From Cherax quadricarinatus (lineage: Eukaryota > Arthropoda > Malacostraca > Decapoda > Parastacidae): 64,000 nucleotides of DNA. Shown one piece after another: positions 53,997 through 64,000 of the stretch. Location: positions 30,185,619 to 30,249,618 of the forward strand of contig NC_091340.1 in the NCBI RefSeq assembly GCF_038502225.1, written 5' to 3'. Below the pieces are notes generated by a model. It had not been told where the DNA came from and ran no database searches. It saw only the letters and a program-made list of their open reading frames with translations. Position numbers and translations under genes: made by a program. Every line of letters begins with the position of its first letter. Within the stretch, counting starts at the first letter, position 1.

Positions 53997-55968
53997 AGGA
54001 GTAACAAAAATGTACCTAGTTTAAATGACTGTTTGATGACAGGTCCGTCGTTAATGAAAAAATTAGGAGATATCTTATTAAATTTCAGGGTGAAGAATTA
54101 TGCCTTTACGGCTGACATAAGTAAAGCTTTCCTAAGAGTGGGTTTACAAGAGGCTGACCGGGATTGTACCCGCTTCTTATGGCCTGAGAATCCTAGTGAC
54201 CCACTTAGCCCTCTGAAAACCTTTTGCTTTAGGAGCATATTATTTGGTGCTACATCCAGTCCATTCCTACTTCAAGCGACGATAAATGCACACCTTAAAT
54301 GTGTGGGAAGTCCATTGAGTAAAGTAATGAGCAAACAATTTTATATGGACAATTTCCTGTTTGTGACGTCAACTGAAGAGGAACTGTTAATGACTTATGG
54401 AGAGGCTAATAAAATAATGCAAAGTGCAAATATGCCTCTGAGGGAATGGAATAATAATTCGTCCAAATTAAGGGACAAAATAAGTAAAGATTACCCTGGA
54501 GATGAAGTACCAAAATGTAGTAATGTATTGGGATTAACTTGGGATACTGAGAGAGATTTGTTAATGTTAAAACCTAATAATTTCAGTATGCCCAATAAAT
54601 TAACTAAGAGAGTCTTGCTTGCTGAAGTTTCCAAATCTTTTGATCCACTAGGTTTAGTGTCACCCCTTACTATAAGAGGGAAATTATTAATTCAGGAAGC
54701 ATGGAAACTTAAATGTGCTTGGGATGAAACTCTACCTGAGGAATTCATTAACAGGTGGGATGAATTAATTGGTTATTATAAAAAAATTCCATTGTTGGAG
54801 TTCCCACGCCAGGTGGCCAATCCAAATGGGAAGAATGTACTCCACATTTTTTGTGATGCTTCAAAATTGGCATATGGAGCAGTTGCTTACCTTCAGTGTA
54901 ATAGTGTTATTTCTCTTATGTCTAAGGCTAAAGTGTCTCCAATTAAATCACGTACCTTAACCTCAGTTGGAATTAACAGCCATTTATGTAGGTGTCAAAT
55001 TAGCTAATTATAAAAGAAATAAGTTGCAGGAGATAAATATTAGCGACACTGTAATTTGGTCTGATAATGAGGTATCCTTACAATGGATTCGTAATGGAAA
55101 CAGTAAAATTGTGTACGTGCAAAACAGAGTCACTGAAATTAATCAGATGCAAGAGAAGTATAATAGTTTGGGTCAGCATATATTAACATTTAATCATATA
55201 CCTGGTGAGGAGAATCCAGCTGATTTCTTGTCTCGAGGTTCACCTTATGCTAAATTTGTAAATGCTGTATCATGGTTTAAAGGATCGAGCTGGTTGGTAA
55301 ATAAAGCTAACTGGCCTGTACAAAAGGCGTATATTGCTCCTGTTGAAATTACTGTGACCACCACTCCAATAGTTTGTCCTTCCTTAGCCATTGATATAAA
55401 TAGGTATTCTTCTTTACCCAAACTAATCAATATAACTAAGTTGGTGTTTAAATTTCTAAACAAGATGAATATCTCATATAAGTTTTCACATACTCTTGAA
55501 TATTGGATAAAGAGGGTACAAGAAGAAATCTATGGAAATGAGATTAAATTGATGATGAAAAGAAAAATTGTGAAAGGTTCCATAATAGAGAAATTGGGGC
55601 TGTATTTAGAGAACAATGTTATTAGGTGCAGAGGTAGGTTACAAAATGCTGAATTGGGTGATTATGCTAAACACCATATCTTACTGCCTAAAACTCATCA
55701 TCTAACAAATTTAATTGTTCTAAATGTCCATAAAATTGTAATGCATGGTGGGGTACAAGATACCTTAAATTGTATTAGGGAAACTTTCTGGATTCCACAA
55801 GGACGGCAAAGTGTAAAAAGGGTGATTAAATCTTGTGTAATATGTCGCCGTGTGGATGCCAGATCCTATATGTACCCAGGACCTCCACCATTGCCAAATC
55901 AGCAATTTGAGTCGTTTAGCAACGACCTCCACCTGGCCACAGTGTGGAAAATAATTTCCCAATATTAG
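53997..55968 (+). pseudogene. BEL/Pao pol: RT, RNase H and integrase zinc-binding domain, frameshifted and truncated
   Basis: Open from VPSLNDCLMTGPSL. The RT has TADISKAFLRVGLQEADRDC (motif A) and FRSILFGATSSPFLLQATIN. The catalytic box reads QFYMDNFLF, with Asn where most RTs have the second Asp. RNase H begins at FCDASKLAYGAVAYL. A 1-nt insertion near 54960 shifts the frame; the second part restarts with ELTAIYVGVKLANYKRN and VIWSDNEVSLQWI and includes IPGEENPADFLSRG. The integrase HHCC zinc finger is complete (HKIVMHGGVQDTLNCIRETF, then CVICRR). The reading then falls into the 3' LTR without any DDE integrase core. Dead, but the relatedness to BEL/Pao is clear. Confidence 0.85.
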
Positions 55969-56636
55969 GCTGTGTAAATAAACCTGATTAAAAGTGTATT
56001 TTAAAAAAAAAATATGTTATCGAAAATGGAAAACCCTGTGCCTGCGCAGAGGACTCGCCATTGTTGTTTGAATGGAGTAACAGACGTTAGTTAATAATGT
56101 GAAGAATTTTCGTGCTCTAGAGGTAAAATTGGGTTGACACCTCTCAAATATGAGGTGAAATTGTTGGATGTGCAGTCCTGCATAACTTGAGATATCAGGC
56201 GACTGGACAAGACAGCTCCAGGAACCTCAGATAAGTCTGTTATGTTTAACTCTGGCCAGTGTTATTTCATGTATAAACAGTGAGGTTTTCTGAGTATGAA
56301 ACACCTTAATCTCCAGTCAAATTGGTGAGTGATATTAATATATTCTCCTTCTCTTAGGTGAATGTGTGTATATATAAGCCTTTATTAATTTAATATACAG
56401 TCCACAAATTTATATATTTACCAGAATTCCTGGTGATGTATCTTTTATTTATAATTAATAGGTCTAGAGCAAATTGTGGCTATGACAGTTGTAGGTATCG
56501 AAGGGGGACATTTTTGCGACCTAGGTTACCCAAATTACTGCTTGTCTATGTAACTCTGATAAATAATAATTATCTTTGTTATCATTTACTGTTATGTACA
56601 TAATGAGTTACATTCAGATAAATGCAATTTTCCACA
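55943..56636 (+). repeat. 3' LTR of the BEL/Pao element
   Basis: 694 bp, TG...CA with TGTGGAAAAT / ATTTTCCACA ends. A TATATATAAG sequence at 56371 is a plausible promoter TATA box. The same LTR in reverse is found as a solo LTR at 63231-63944. Confidence 0.85.
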
Positions 56637-56657
56637 CCCTTCTCTACTTTATATACA

Positions 56658-59120
56658 TTACAATGTCATGCAGAACCCTGCATAACATGCTGCATACTCC
56701 AGTATGAGCCTGGCGTACACGGTGTACAGTGTCTTGAACGATTCCTTACTAAGGTATCGGAACGCTATTCTCAGGTTTGCCAGGCGCCCATATGCTGCAG
56801 CAGTTATCTGGTTGATGTGTGCTTCCGGAGACATGCTTGGTGTTATACTCACCCTAAGATCTTTCTCCATGAGCGAGGTTTACAGTCTTTGGCCACCTAA
56901 CCTACACTCCATCTGCGATCTACTTTGCCCTTCCCCAATCTTCATGACTTTGCATTTGGCGGGGTTAAATTCGAGAAGCCAGTTGCTGGACCAGGTGTCG
57001 AGCCTGTTCAGGTCTTTTTGAAGTACTACCTGATCCTCATCTGATTTAATTCTCCTCATTAACTTCACATCATCTGAGAACAGGGACACTTCTGAGTCTA
57101 ACCCTTTCATCATGTCATTCACTTATACTAAAAATAGCACAGGTCTTAGGACCGACCCCTTTGGGACGCCACTCACCACAGGTGCCCACTGTGATACCTC
57201 ATCATGTACCATGACTCGTAGTTGGCTCCCTGTCAGGTATTCTCTGATCCATTGCAGTGCCCTTCCTGTTATACGCGCCTGATCGTCTAGCTTCTGCACT
57301 AATCTCCCGTGAGGAACTGTGTTGAAGGCCTTCTTGCAGTCCAAGAAGATGCAATCAACCCACCCCTGTCTCTCATCTCTTACTTCTGTTACTTTATCAT
57401 AAAACTCCAATAGGTTTGTGACACAGGATTCGATTTTCATAAATCCATGCTGGTTGGTGTTTATACTCTTGTTCTGTTCCAGATGCTCCACCACTCTCCT
57501 CCTGATAATCTTCTCCATGACTTTGCATACTATACACGTCAGTGACACTGGTCTATAGTTTAGTGCCTCTTTTCTGTCTCCTTCGTTTAAAAATGGGTAC
57601 TATATTTGCCGTCTTCCATACCTCAGGTAGTTGCCCAGTTCAAGGGATGTGTTGAAGATTGTGGTTAGTGGCACACACAGCATTTCTGTTCCCTCTCTAA
57701 GGACCTACGGGGAGATGTTGTCTGGTCCCATTGCCTTTGAGGTATGAAGGTCCCTTAGCAGTTTCTTCACCTCCTCCTCAGTTGTGTGTATGTCATCCAA
57801 CACTTGTTGGTATATTCCTTTTTGGTGTCCCCCTGTGTTCTATCCACCCAGAGACCTTCCTCTCTCCACTGTAGATACTTCCTTAAATCTCATATTGAGC
57901 TCCTCACATACCTTTTCATCGTTTCTGGTGCATTTCCCGCCTTCTTTCCTCAGCCTGATCACCTGGTCTTTGATTGTTGTCTTCCTCCTAATGTGGCTAT
58001 ACAGCAGTTTCAGGTCAGACTTGACTTTCGATGCTATGTCGTATTCGTACTGTCGCTGGGCCTCCCTCCTTATCTGTGCATACTCGTTTCTGGATCTTCG
58101 ACTAATCTTTTTATTTCCCTGGGTCCTTTGCCTCCTGTGCCTTTTCCATTCTCTGGTGCACTTAGTTTTTGCCTCCCTACACCTTCGGGTAAACCAAGGA
58201 CTCACTTTGGTCTTCCCATTATTTCTATTGCCCTTAGGAACAAATCTTTCCTCTGCCTCCTTGCATTTTGTTGTCACATAGTCCATCGCTTCGTTTATTG
58301 ATTTTTCCAACAATTCTCTTTCCCAATTAACCTCTTGAAGGAAATTCCTCATGCCTGTATAGTCAACCCTTTTGTAGTTTGGCTTCTCCCATCCTATTCC
58401 TGCTTCGCTCTCCACATGTAACTCTACTAAGTATTCAAATCTCGGAATCACATTATCACAAGCTCCGAGGGGCCTTTCATATGTGATGTATTCACCTTAA
58501 GGTGAATACGAGGTCCAGTCTTGCTGGTTCATCCTCCCCCCTCTCTCTCTGGTAGTGTCCCGAACATGTTGATGCATTAGGTTTTCCAGTACCACCTCCA
58601 TCATCTTGACTCTCCATATTCCGGGTCCCCCATGTGGCTCCAGGTTTTCCGAGTCAATCTCCTTGTGACTGAAATGACACTAGCTAGTAACTTTGCTCTA
58701 CCCATGTGAGCCCTTCTGGCCACCTCAGCTAGTGTGTCCACCATTGCTCTGTTGTTCTTTTCATATTCTTCTCTTGATCTGCTGTTCTGCAGTAGGTTGT
58801 ACATTACTGCAATTACCACCTTAGGACCCTCAGACTGAACTGTTCCTACTATGTAGTCCCTTTCGCCCATTCTGTCTATTCCTTCTATTTCCTCAAATCC
58901 CAACCTATTATTGATGAGCATGGCAACTCCTTCTCCCTCTCTGCTCCCTCTATCTTTCCTCAGGATCTGATATCTGGATGGAAAGAGCGCATTCATTATC
59001 ATCTTGGTGAGTCTTGTTTCTGTGAGTGCTATGATGTCTGGGGATGTCTCCTTGATTCTTTCATGTAGCTCCTCACATTTATTTGTTATTCCGTCCGCAT
59101 TTGTGTACCAAACTTTCAAC
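56658..59120 (-). pseudogene. LINE-C: APE endonuclease and RT, multiply broken
   Basis: On the minus strand in order: endonuclease start (59119: VWYTNADGITNKCEELHERI, IIALTETRLTK); linker with RRSRNEYAQIRREAQRQYEY (58451-57840); RT with IIRRRVVEHLEQNKSINTNQ, motif A FLDCKKAFNTVPH and motif B VVSGVPKGSVLRPVLFLV (57548-57123). Motif C region follows as LFSDDVKLMRRI (57122-56880), then the C-terminal part KDLRVSITPSMSPEAHINQI (56870-56658). Stops and frameshifts separate the pieces, and the endonuclease lacks its GDFN and SDH motifs through deletion near 58600. Motif C is SDD rather than ADD. Related to the fossil at 13.99 kb. Confidence 0.8.
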
Positions 59121-59398
59121 TTCTTTTCGAGGTTCGAGGGGAGGGGGGGTACATTGGGGTTAGGGGAGCAGGAGACGTGGCACTCCTGCCTCCTCTTTCA
59201 GAGAATGAACACCAGTGTTCATGCCAGGGAAATGTATTCCCCTGGGAAAAGATGTAATAATTAACTTTTCGAAGCAGAATAGTAATGAAAATTGCAAAAA
59301 GTACTTAATTAAATGTCATGAAAACAGTCGTGTAAAGTTCTAGTGGGTTGTTGAGGCAGGAGAATATTTTGATCAGGGATGTCTTCTTCAAGTGAGAA

Positions 59399-59403
59399 GA
59401 TAA

Positions 59404-59453
<50 letters not shown>

Positions 59454-59454
59454 T
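59399..59454. repeat. (AAT)n microsatellite left of the RTE
   Basis: About 18 AAT triplets with one A-rich interruption. A near-identical array follows the RTE at 61319-61372. Confidence 0.95.
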
Positions 59455-61080
59455 TTTGAGGAATTGTTAAATGTTGATGAAGATAGGGAAGCTGTGATTT
59501 CGTGTATAGGGCAAGGAGGAACAACATCTTGTAGGAGTGAGGAAGAGCCAGTTGTGAGTGTGGGGGAAGTTCGTGAGGCAGTAGGTAAAATGAAAGGGGG
59601 TAAGGCAGCCGGGATTGATGGGATAAAGATAGAAATGTTAAAAGCAGGTGGGGATATAGTTTTGGAGTGGTTGGTGCAATTATTTAATAAATGTATGGAA
59701 GAGGGTAAGGTACCTAGGGATTGGCAGAGAGCATGCATAGTTCCTTTGTATAAAGGCAAAGGGGATAAAAGAGAGTGCAAAAATTATAGGGGGATAAGTC
59801 TGTTGAGTATACATGGTAAAGTGTATGGTAGAGTTATAATTGAAAGAATTAAGAGTAAGACGGAGAATAGGATAGCAGATGAACAAGGAGGCTTTAGGAA
59901 AGGTAGGGGGTGTGTGGACCAGGTGTTTACAGTGAAACATATTAGTGAACAGTATTTAGATAAGGCTAAAGAGGTCTTTGTGGCATTTATGGATTTGGAA
60001 AAGGCATATGACAGGGTGGATAGGGGGGCAATGTGGCAGATGTTGCAAGTGTATGGTGTAGGAGGTAGGTTACTGAAAGCAGTGAAGAGTTTTTACGAGG
60101 ATAGTGAGGCTCAAGTTAGAGTATGTAGGAAAGAGGGAAATTTTTTCCCAGTAAAAGTAGGCCTTAGACAAGGATGTGTGATGTCACCGTGGTTGTTTAA
60201 TATATTTATAGATGGGGTTGTAAGAGAAGTAAATGCGAGGGTCTTGGCAAGAGGCGTGGAGTTAAAAGATAAAGAATCACACACAAAGTGGGAGTTGTCA
60301 CAGCTGCTCTTTGCTGATGACACTGTGCTCTTGGGAGATTCTGAAGAGAAGTTGCAGAGATTGGTGGATGAATTTGGTAGGGTGTGCAAAAGAAGAAAAT
60401 TAAAGGTGAATACAGGAAAGAGTAAGGTTATGAGGATAACAAAAAGATTAGGTGATGAAAGATTGAATATCAGATTGGAGGGAGAGAGTATGGAGGAGGT
60501 GAACGTATTCAGATATTTGGGAGTGGACGTGTCAGCGGATGGGTCTATGAAAGATGAGGTGAATCATAGAATTGATGAGGGAAAAATTGTGAGTGGTGCA
60601 CTTAGGAGTCTGTGGAGACAAAGAACTTTGTCCTTGGAGGCAAAGAGGGGAATGTATGAGAGTATAGTTTTACCAACGCTCTTATATGGGTGTGAAGCGT
60701 GGGTGATGAATGTTGCAGCGAGGAGAAGGCTGGAGGCAGTGGAGATGTCATGTCTGAGGGCAATGTGTGATGTGAATATAATGCAGAGAATTCGTAGTTT
60801 GGAAGTTAGGAGGAGGTGCGGGATTACCAAAACTGTTGTCCAGAGGGCTGAGGAAGGGTTGTTGAGGTGGTTCGGACATGTAGAGAGAATGGAGCGAAAC
60901 AGAATGACTTCAAGAGTGTATCAGTCTGTAGTGGAAGGAAGGCGGGGCAGGGGTCGGTCTAGGAAAGGTTGGAGTGAGGGGGTAAAGGAGGTTTTGTGTG
61001 CGAGGGGCTTGGACTTCCAGCAGGAATGCGTGAGCGTGTTTGATAGGAGTGAATGGAGACAAATGGTTTTTAATACTTGA
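59455..61080 (+). CDS. RTE-clade LINE reverse transcriptase, 5'-truncated
   Basis: Open from the microsatellite (FEELLNVDEDREAV) to TGA at 61078, about 540 residues; there is no Met at the start, so this is a truncated ORF. Landmarks in order: KMKGGKAAGIDGIKIEMLKA, VPLYKGKGDKRECKNYRGIS, motif A AFMDLEKAYDRVD, motif B VGLRQGCVMSPWLFNIFIDG, motif C LLFADDTVLL, then KVNTGKSKVM and FRYLGVDVS. The C-terminus has the RTE-type YGCEAWVMN and RWFGHVERM blocks. All RT motifs are intact with no stops, so the copy is probably young. The APE endonuclease is missing. Confidence 0.9.
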   Translation, partial: FEELLNVDEDREAVISCIGQGGTTSCRSEEEPVVSVGEVREAVGKMKGGKAAGIDGIKIEMLKAGGDIVLEWLVQLFNKCMEEGKVPRDWQRACIVPLYKGKGDKRECKNYRGISLLSIHGKVYGRVIIERIKSKTENRIADEQGGFRKGRGCVDQVFTVKHISEQYLDKAKEVFVAFMDLEKAYDRVDRGAMWQMLQVYGVGGRLLKAVKSFYEDSEAQVRVCRKEGNFFPVKVGLRQGCVMSPWLFNIFIDGVVREVNARVLARGVELKDKESHTKWELSQLLFADDTVLLGDSEEKLQRLVDEFGRVCKRRKLKVNTGKSKVMRITKRLGDERLNIRLEGESMEEVNVFRYLGVDVSADGSMKDEVNHRIDEGKIVSGALRSLWRQRTLSLEAKRGMYESIVLPTLLYGCEAWVMNVAARRRLEAVEMSCLRAMCDVNIMQRIRSLEVRRRCGITKTVVQRAEEGLLRWFGHVERMERNRMTSRVYQSVVEGRRGRGRSRKGWSEGVKEVLCARGLDFQQECVSVFDRSEWRQMVFNT

Positions 61081-61330
61081 CGTGCTGTTGGAGTGTGAGC
61101 AAAGTAACATTTATGAAGGGATTCAGGGAAACCGGCAGGCCGGACTTGAGTCCTGGAGATGGGAAGTACAGTGCCTGCACTCTGAAGGAGGGGTGTTAAT
61201 GTTGCAGTTTAAAAACTGTAGTGTAAAGCACCATTCTGGCAAGACAGTGATGGAGTGAATGATGGTGAAAGTTTTTCTTTTTCGGGCCACCCTGCCTTGG
61301 TGGGAATCGGCCAGTGTGATAATAATAATA

Positions 61331-61372
<42 letters not shown>
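61081..61372 (+). other. RTE 3' UTR and (TAA)n tail
   Basis: About 240 bp with CACCCTGCCTTGGTGGGAAT just before the triplet tail. RTE elements commonly end in short simple repeats. Confidence 0.75.
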
Positions 61373-61373
61373 C

Positions 61374-61651
61374 TCTACAGTATATGTACAAGGCTCTGGT
61401 GGCTAACGTTCTCGCCTCACACGGCGAGGGCCTGGGTTCGATTCCCAGCCAGAGTAGAAACATTGGGCGTGTTTCTTTCCATCAGTAAAATAGGTGCCTG
61501 GGTGTTAGTCGACTGGTGTGGGTCGCATCTTGGAACACTGACCTAATGTGCCCAAAATGCTCAGCATAACAAGGGGCTTTCTGTATGGTAATATGTCATT
61601 GTTGTCAGCTAGGACTGTATACCATGTACATGTACTTGTAGTAAATAAAGA

Positions 61652-61688
<37 letters not shown>

Positions 61689-61690
61689 GT
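61374..61690 (+). mobile_element. tRNA-derived SINE with (ATT)n tail
   Basis: Head: CTGGTGGCTAACGTTCTCGC, a CAC-like anticodon region and the B-box GGGTTCGATTCCC (61434). The body (GTCGACTGGTGTGGGTCGC) is shared with the 31.9 and 41.4 kb SINEs, but the 3' part (AACAAGGGGCTTTCTGTATG) and the (ATT)n tail differ: a second subfamily. Tail 61651-61688. Confidence 0.8.
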
Positions 61691-62000
61691 AGCTAGCATC
61701 AATGACATACCACTCTATAGAAAGCCCCTTGTTATGCAAAGCATTTCGGGCAAATTAAGTAAATTTTCTCCCAGGATGCGACCCACACCAGTCCACTAAC
61801 ACCCAAATACCTATTTTACTTCTTGGTGAACAGGGACAGCAGGCATCTTAAGGAGACACGTTCTAATGTTTCCATCCATGCAGAGGATCAACCCCAGTAC
61901 GTCAGTGTGTGAGTTGAGACTGCTACTAATCCAGCTATGGGACACCTTCAATGTCATTACCCGTAACCAGGTTAAGCACCAAATTTTAAAGAATATTCCT
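61691..62000 (-). mobile_element. Second SINE of the same subfamily, reverse orientation
   Basis: The minus strand has the same body order: B-box-like GGGGTTGATCC near 61890, GTGGACTGGTGTGGGTCGC near 61790 and AACAAGGGGCTTTC near 61733. It faces the previous SINE tail to tail across the shared triplet array. Confidence 0.7.
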
Positions 62001-62004
62001 GGTA

Positions 62005-62312
62005 GATTACGGTAGCTCGATTGGTAGCACACTCAGCTTCCACACACTGAGGTCCGTAGTTCGATCCTTGGTACGGCTGCAAACATTGGGACGTCTTTCC
62101 TTAAGACACCTGCTGTCCATGTTCACCTAACAGTAAAATAGGTACCTAGGTGTTAGTATACTGGTATGGGTCGCATCCTTAGACAAAATTTACCCAAGTT
62201 GCACGAAATGCTCTGGATAACCAGGGACTTTCTGTATATGTCTTTGATGTCAACTGTGGTCTGTATACCGTGTACCTGTAGAAATGAAGATTATTATTAT
62301 TATGATTACTTG
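62005..62312 (+). mobile_element. Third SINE of the (ATT)n subfamily
   Basis: Head TAGCTCGATTGGTAGCACAC with B-box AGTTCGATCC (62070), body AACAGTAAAATAGGTACCTA and TGGTATGGGTCGCATCC, short ATT tail at 62289-62303. The head differs from that of the 61.4 kb copy, suggesting a different tRNA source. Confidence 0.75.
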
Positions 62313-62487
62313 ATCAAGAGAAGAGTGGAGGTGAAGTGATCACTCTAACTCCCAACCAAACCAGGTAAAGTTAATACTACCAGGAGTAGAAACTAAAATC
62401 TTCAGACCCAGAGAAAGCTGTGTTTTACAGCGGCCCGCTAGATGGCAGTGAGGGCAGCGACCCGCTGTAAGTCTTGGAATCTGTTAA

Positions 62488-63080
62488 TACAGTGGAACCT
62501 ATGGTCACGAATGCTTCCGAACATGAATAAATCGGTTCACGACCGAAAACTTCGCCAGATTTTTGCGTCTGGTCACAAACACATAATCGGATGCCGAACG
62601 AACACAGCCACGCCAATTTTCACATTCTTCGCCATTTTTTCACACATGCCAATTTCCCCCACTTCCTGTTGTTTGTGTACACCTCACCTTGTAGAGTCTC
62701 GGTCAGGCGGGCGTTCATTCACTATGAACTCCTTGTGTTGCATTTCGTGTGTTTTTTAATTAATTTTGGAATTAACGTCTAAGCAAGTGAAGAACGGTAA
62801 TGTGGGTGTCAAGAAGGGTTTGAAGAAAATTGAAACAGAAGTAAAGAAGGAAATTATTGAAAAGTATGAGCGTGGTGTGTGTGTTGGCGATCTTGCTGCG
62901 GAGTTGAAGAGGCTGAAGTCTACGATCTCGACTATTCTGAAGCAGAGAGCGGCTATTAAAGTAGCTAATGTTGCTAAGGGAGTTACTATGTTAACTAAGC
63001 AAAGGCCTCGGGTGATGGAAGAGGTGGAGAAACTTGCTAGTGTGGTTAAACGAGAAGCAACTTGCAGGTAACAGCGTAAG
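62488..63080 (+). pseudogene. Tigger (pogo superfamily) 5' part: terminal repeat and HTH domain
   Basis: TA is followed by CAGTGGAACCTATGGTCACG (62490), a Tigger-type terminus. The frame at 62766-63071 encodes GLKKIETEVKKEIIEKYERG, then DLAAELKRLKSTISTILKQR. This is the N-terminal pogo/CENP-B-like helix-turn-helix. The reading then breaks off at ATCR*, where the rest of the transposase is deleted. GGGGCCCTTA here (63080) and at 41.13 kb links it to the fragment at 40.8 kb. Confidence 0.75.
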
Positions 63081-63154
63081 GGGCCCTTACATTTTTCTCA
63101 GCTCGAACGAAAAAATATTCGAAAAAATTCACAAATTGAGTTAATCTTATAGAA

Positions 63155-64000
63155 AAATAGTTTAATTCTCTGGCTACACACTGGTACAAGAATGACTCAC
63201 GAAATCGTAATGACACCATTGCAAACAAACTGTGGAATATTACATTTATCTGTATGTAACTCATAATGTTCATAAGAGTAAATGAACGAAGATAATTATT
63301 ATTTATCAGTTAGACAAGTAGGAATTTGGGACACCTAGGTCGCAAAAAATGTCCCCCTTCGATACCTACCACTGTCATATCCACAAGTTGCTCTGGACCT
63401 ATTAATTACAAATGAAAAATACATCACCAGGAATTCTGGTAAATATATAAATTTGTGGACTGTATATTAAATTTAAAAAAGGATTATGTATATACACATT
63501 TACATAACAGAAGGAGAATATCTTAAAATCACTCACCAATTTGACTAGAGATTAATGTGTCATGTACAGGACCCACCTTTTGCCTACATTTATGAAAAAT
63601 TTACTGGCCAGAATTTAAACATAAATTAGACAGCTTATCTGAGGTTCCTGGAGCTGTTTTGTCCTGTCGTCTGATACTCAAATTATGAAGGAATGCACAT
63701 CCAACAAATTCGTCTCCTATTTGAGAGGTGTCAGCCCAATTTTAACCTCTAGAGCACGAAAAATTCTTCCCAATGCCAATTAACGTCTGTTACTCTCAGT
63801 TCAAAACAAACAACAATGGCGAGTGTCCTTCTGCGCAGGCGCAGCTTCCCGTTTTCGATAACATAAATTTTATTAAATATAGTATGGCCATCTATTTACA
63901 TATAACTACTGTATTTCTGGAAAATATATACAGTATTTTCCACACAAACCATACCACGGGCGGGATTGAACCCGCGGTCAGAGTCTCAAAACTCCAGACA
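63155..64000 (-). mobile_element. tRNA-derived SINE split by a solo LTR
   Basis: The minus strand from 64000 reads a tRNA-like head with B-box GGGTTCAATCCCG (63965 region) and GTGGTATGGTTTG, up to the LTR at 63944. Beyond the LTR (63230 down) it continues GTTTGCAATGGTGTCATTAC and TTTCGTGAGTCA. The 5' end of the head lies outside the window. Confidence 0.65.
63231..63944 (-). repeat. Solo BEL/Pao LTR with 5-bp target duplication
   Basis: 714 bp, the reverse complement of the LTR at 55943-56636 with moderate divergence and small indels. Ends are TGTGGAAT and TTTTCCACA, flanked on both sides by CAAAC (63226-63230 and 63945-63949). It was produced by LTR-LTR recombination of a full element inserted in a SINE. 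Confidence 0.85.

Larger units (their letters stand above)
53574..56641 (+). mobile_element. BEL/Pao LTR retrotransposon, internally deleted, with 5-bp target duplication
   Basis: The 5' LTR starts at 53579 (TGTGGAAAATAA) and the 3' LTR ends at 56636 (CAATTTTCCACA). The ends are inverted repeats of each other. CCCTT flanks both sides (53574-53578 and 56637-56641). The 5' LTR breaks off near 53990 and runs directly into the RT, so the rest of that LTR, the leader, gag and protease are gone. A second deletion removes the integrase core. Confidence 0.85.

Noticed and set aside
57784..58301. Two overlapping plus-strand frames of 165 and 171 aa with hydrophobic residues
   Set aside because: Shadows of the LINE-C linker coding on the opposite strand.

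Overview
The window looks like a transposon-rich, satellite-rich stretch of an animal nuclear genome, most likely a decapod crustacean such as a crayfish. I infer this from several interspersed repeats that I associate with crayfish-type genomes, from Penelope-like, CR1/Jockey-like, RTE and BEL/Pao retroelements in one locus, and from a decayed copy of an uncharacterised arthropod multicopy protein family. I see no intact host protein-coding gene. Nearly every long open frame is retroelement coding sequence or a tandem repeat that happens to lack stops.

Layout. 1-2.7 kb: an inverted pair of Penelope-like element (PLE) fragments with a GIY-YIG endonuclease, each ending in a (TA)n array. 3.9-5.1 kb: the decayed arthropod protein gene. 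7.9-12.8 kb: a 5-kb satellite of 21/23-bp units. 16.5-17.1 kb: a 25-bp minisatellite. 17.4-19.1 kb: a LINE ORF1 of the CR1 esterase type, split by a hammerhead foldback element. 19.3-22.7 kb: a 26-bp minisatellite carrying a LINE 3' end and a second foldback. 22.7-26.7 kb: LINE-A copy 1, followed by a LINE-B fragment. 27.9-32.2 kb: a 20/21-bp satellite with a 1,151-bp duplication and a SINE. 33.0-37.2 kb: LINE-A copy 2, hit by a foldback. 37.3-40.6 kb: a 31-bp satellite. 40.8-42.1 kb: Tigger and SINE debris. 42.4-47.9 kb: a foldback invaded by LINE-B, whose ORF2 is intact (984 aa). 48.0-49.4 kb: LINE-A copy 3. 49.4-50.7 kb: a BEL/Pao gag split by another foldback. 53.6-56.6 kb: a deleted BEL/Pao element with LTRs and a target duplication. 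56.7-59.1 kb: LINE-C. 59.5-61.4 kb: an RTE. 61.4-64 kb: SINEs, a Tigger fragment and a solo LTR inside a SINE.

The most interesting system is a set of 14 hammerhead-ribozyme-like motifs in five or six unrelated-looking repeat families: one in the PLE ends, the rest in short elements. The families share one layout: stem I, an 8-nt core, stem II, GAA, a palindromic stem III (ACGT or AGCGCT), then stem I again. Stem I covaries perfectly between families, and the tertiary 3-8 pair of the hammerhead core appears as C-G, U-A and G-C in different families. Most copies sit in head-to-head inverted dimers with the 3' ends pointing outwards, flanked by 11-13 bp target duplications. Four families also share a covarying 3' hairpin (GGTAT/ATACC or GGTTC/GAACC). 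I read these as retrozyme/PLE-like non-autonomous retroelements. Because stem III is self-complementary, the ribozymes may work as RNA dimers, which could explain the inverted-dimer insertions.
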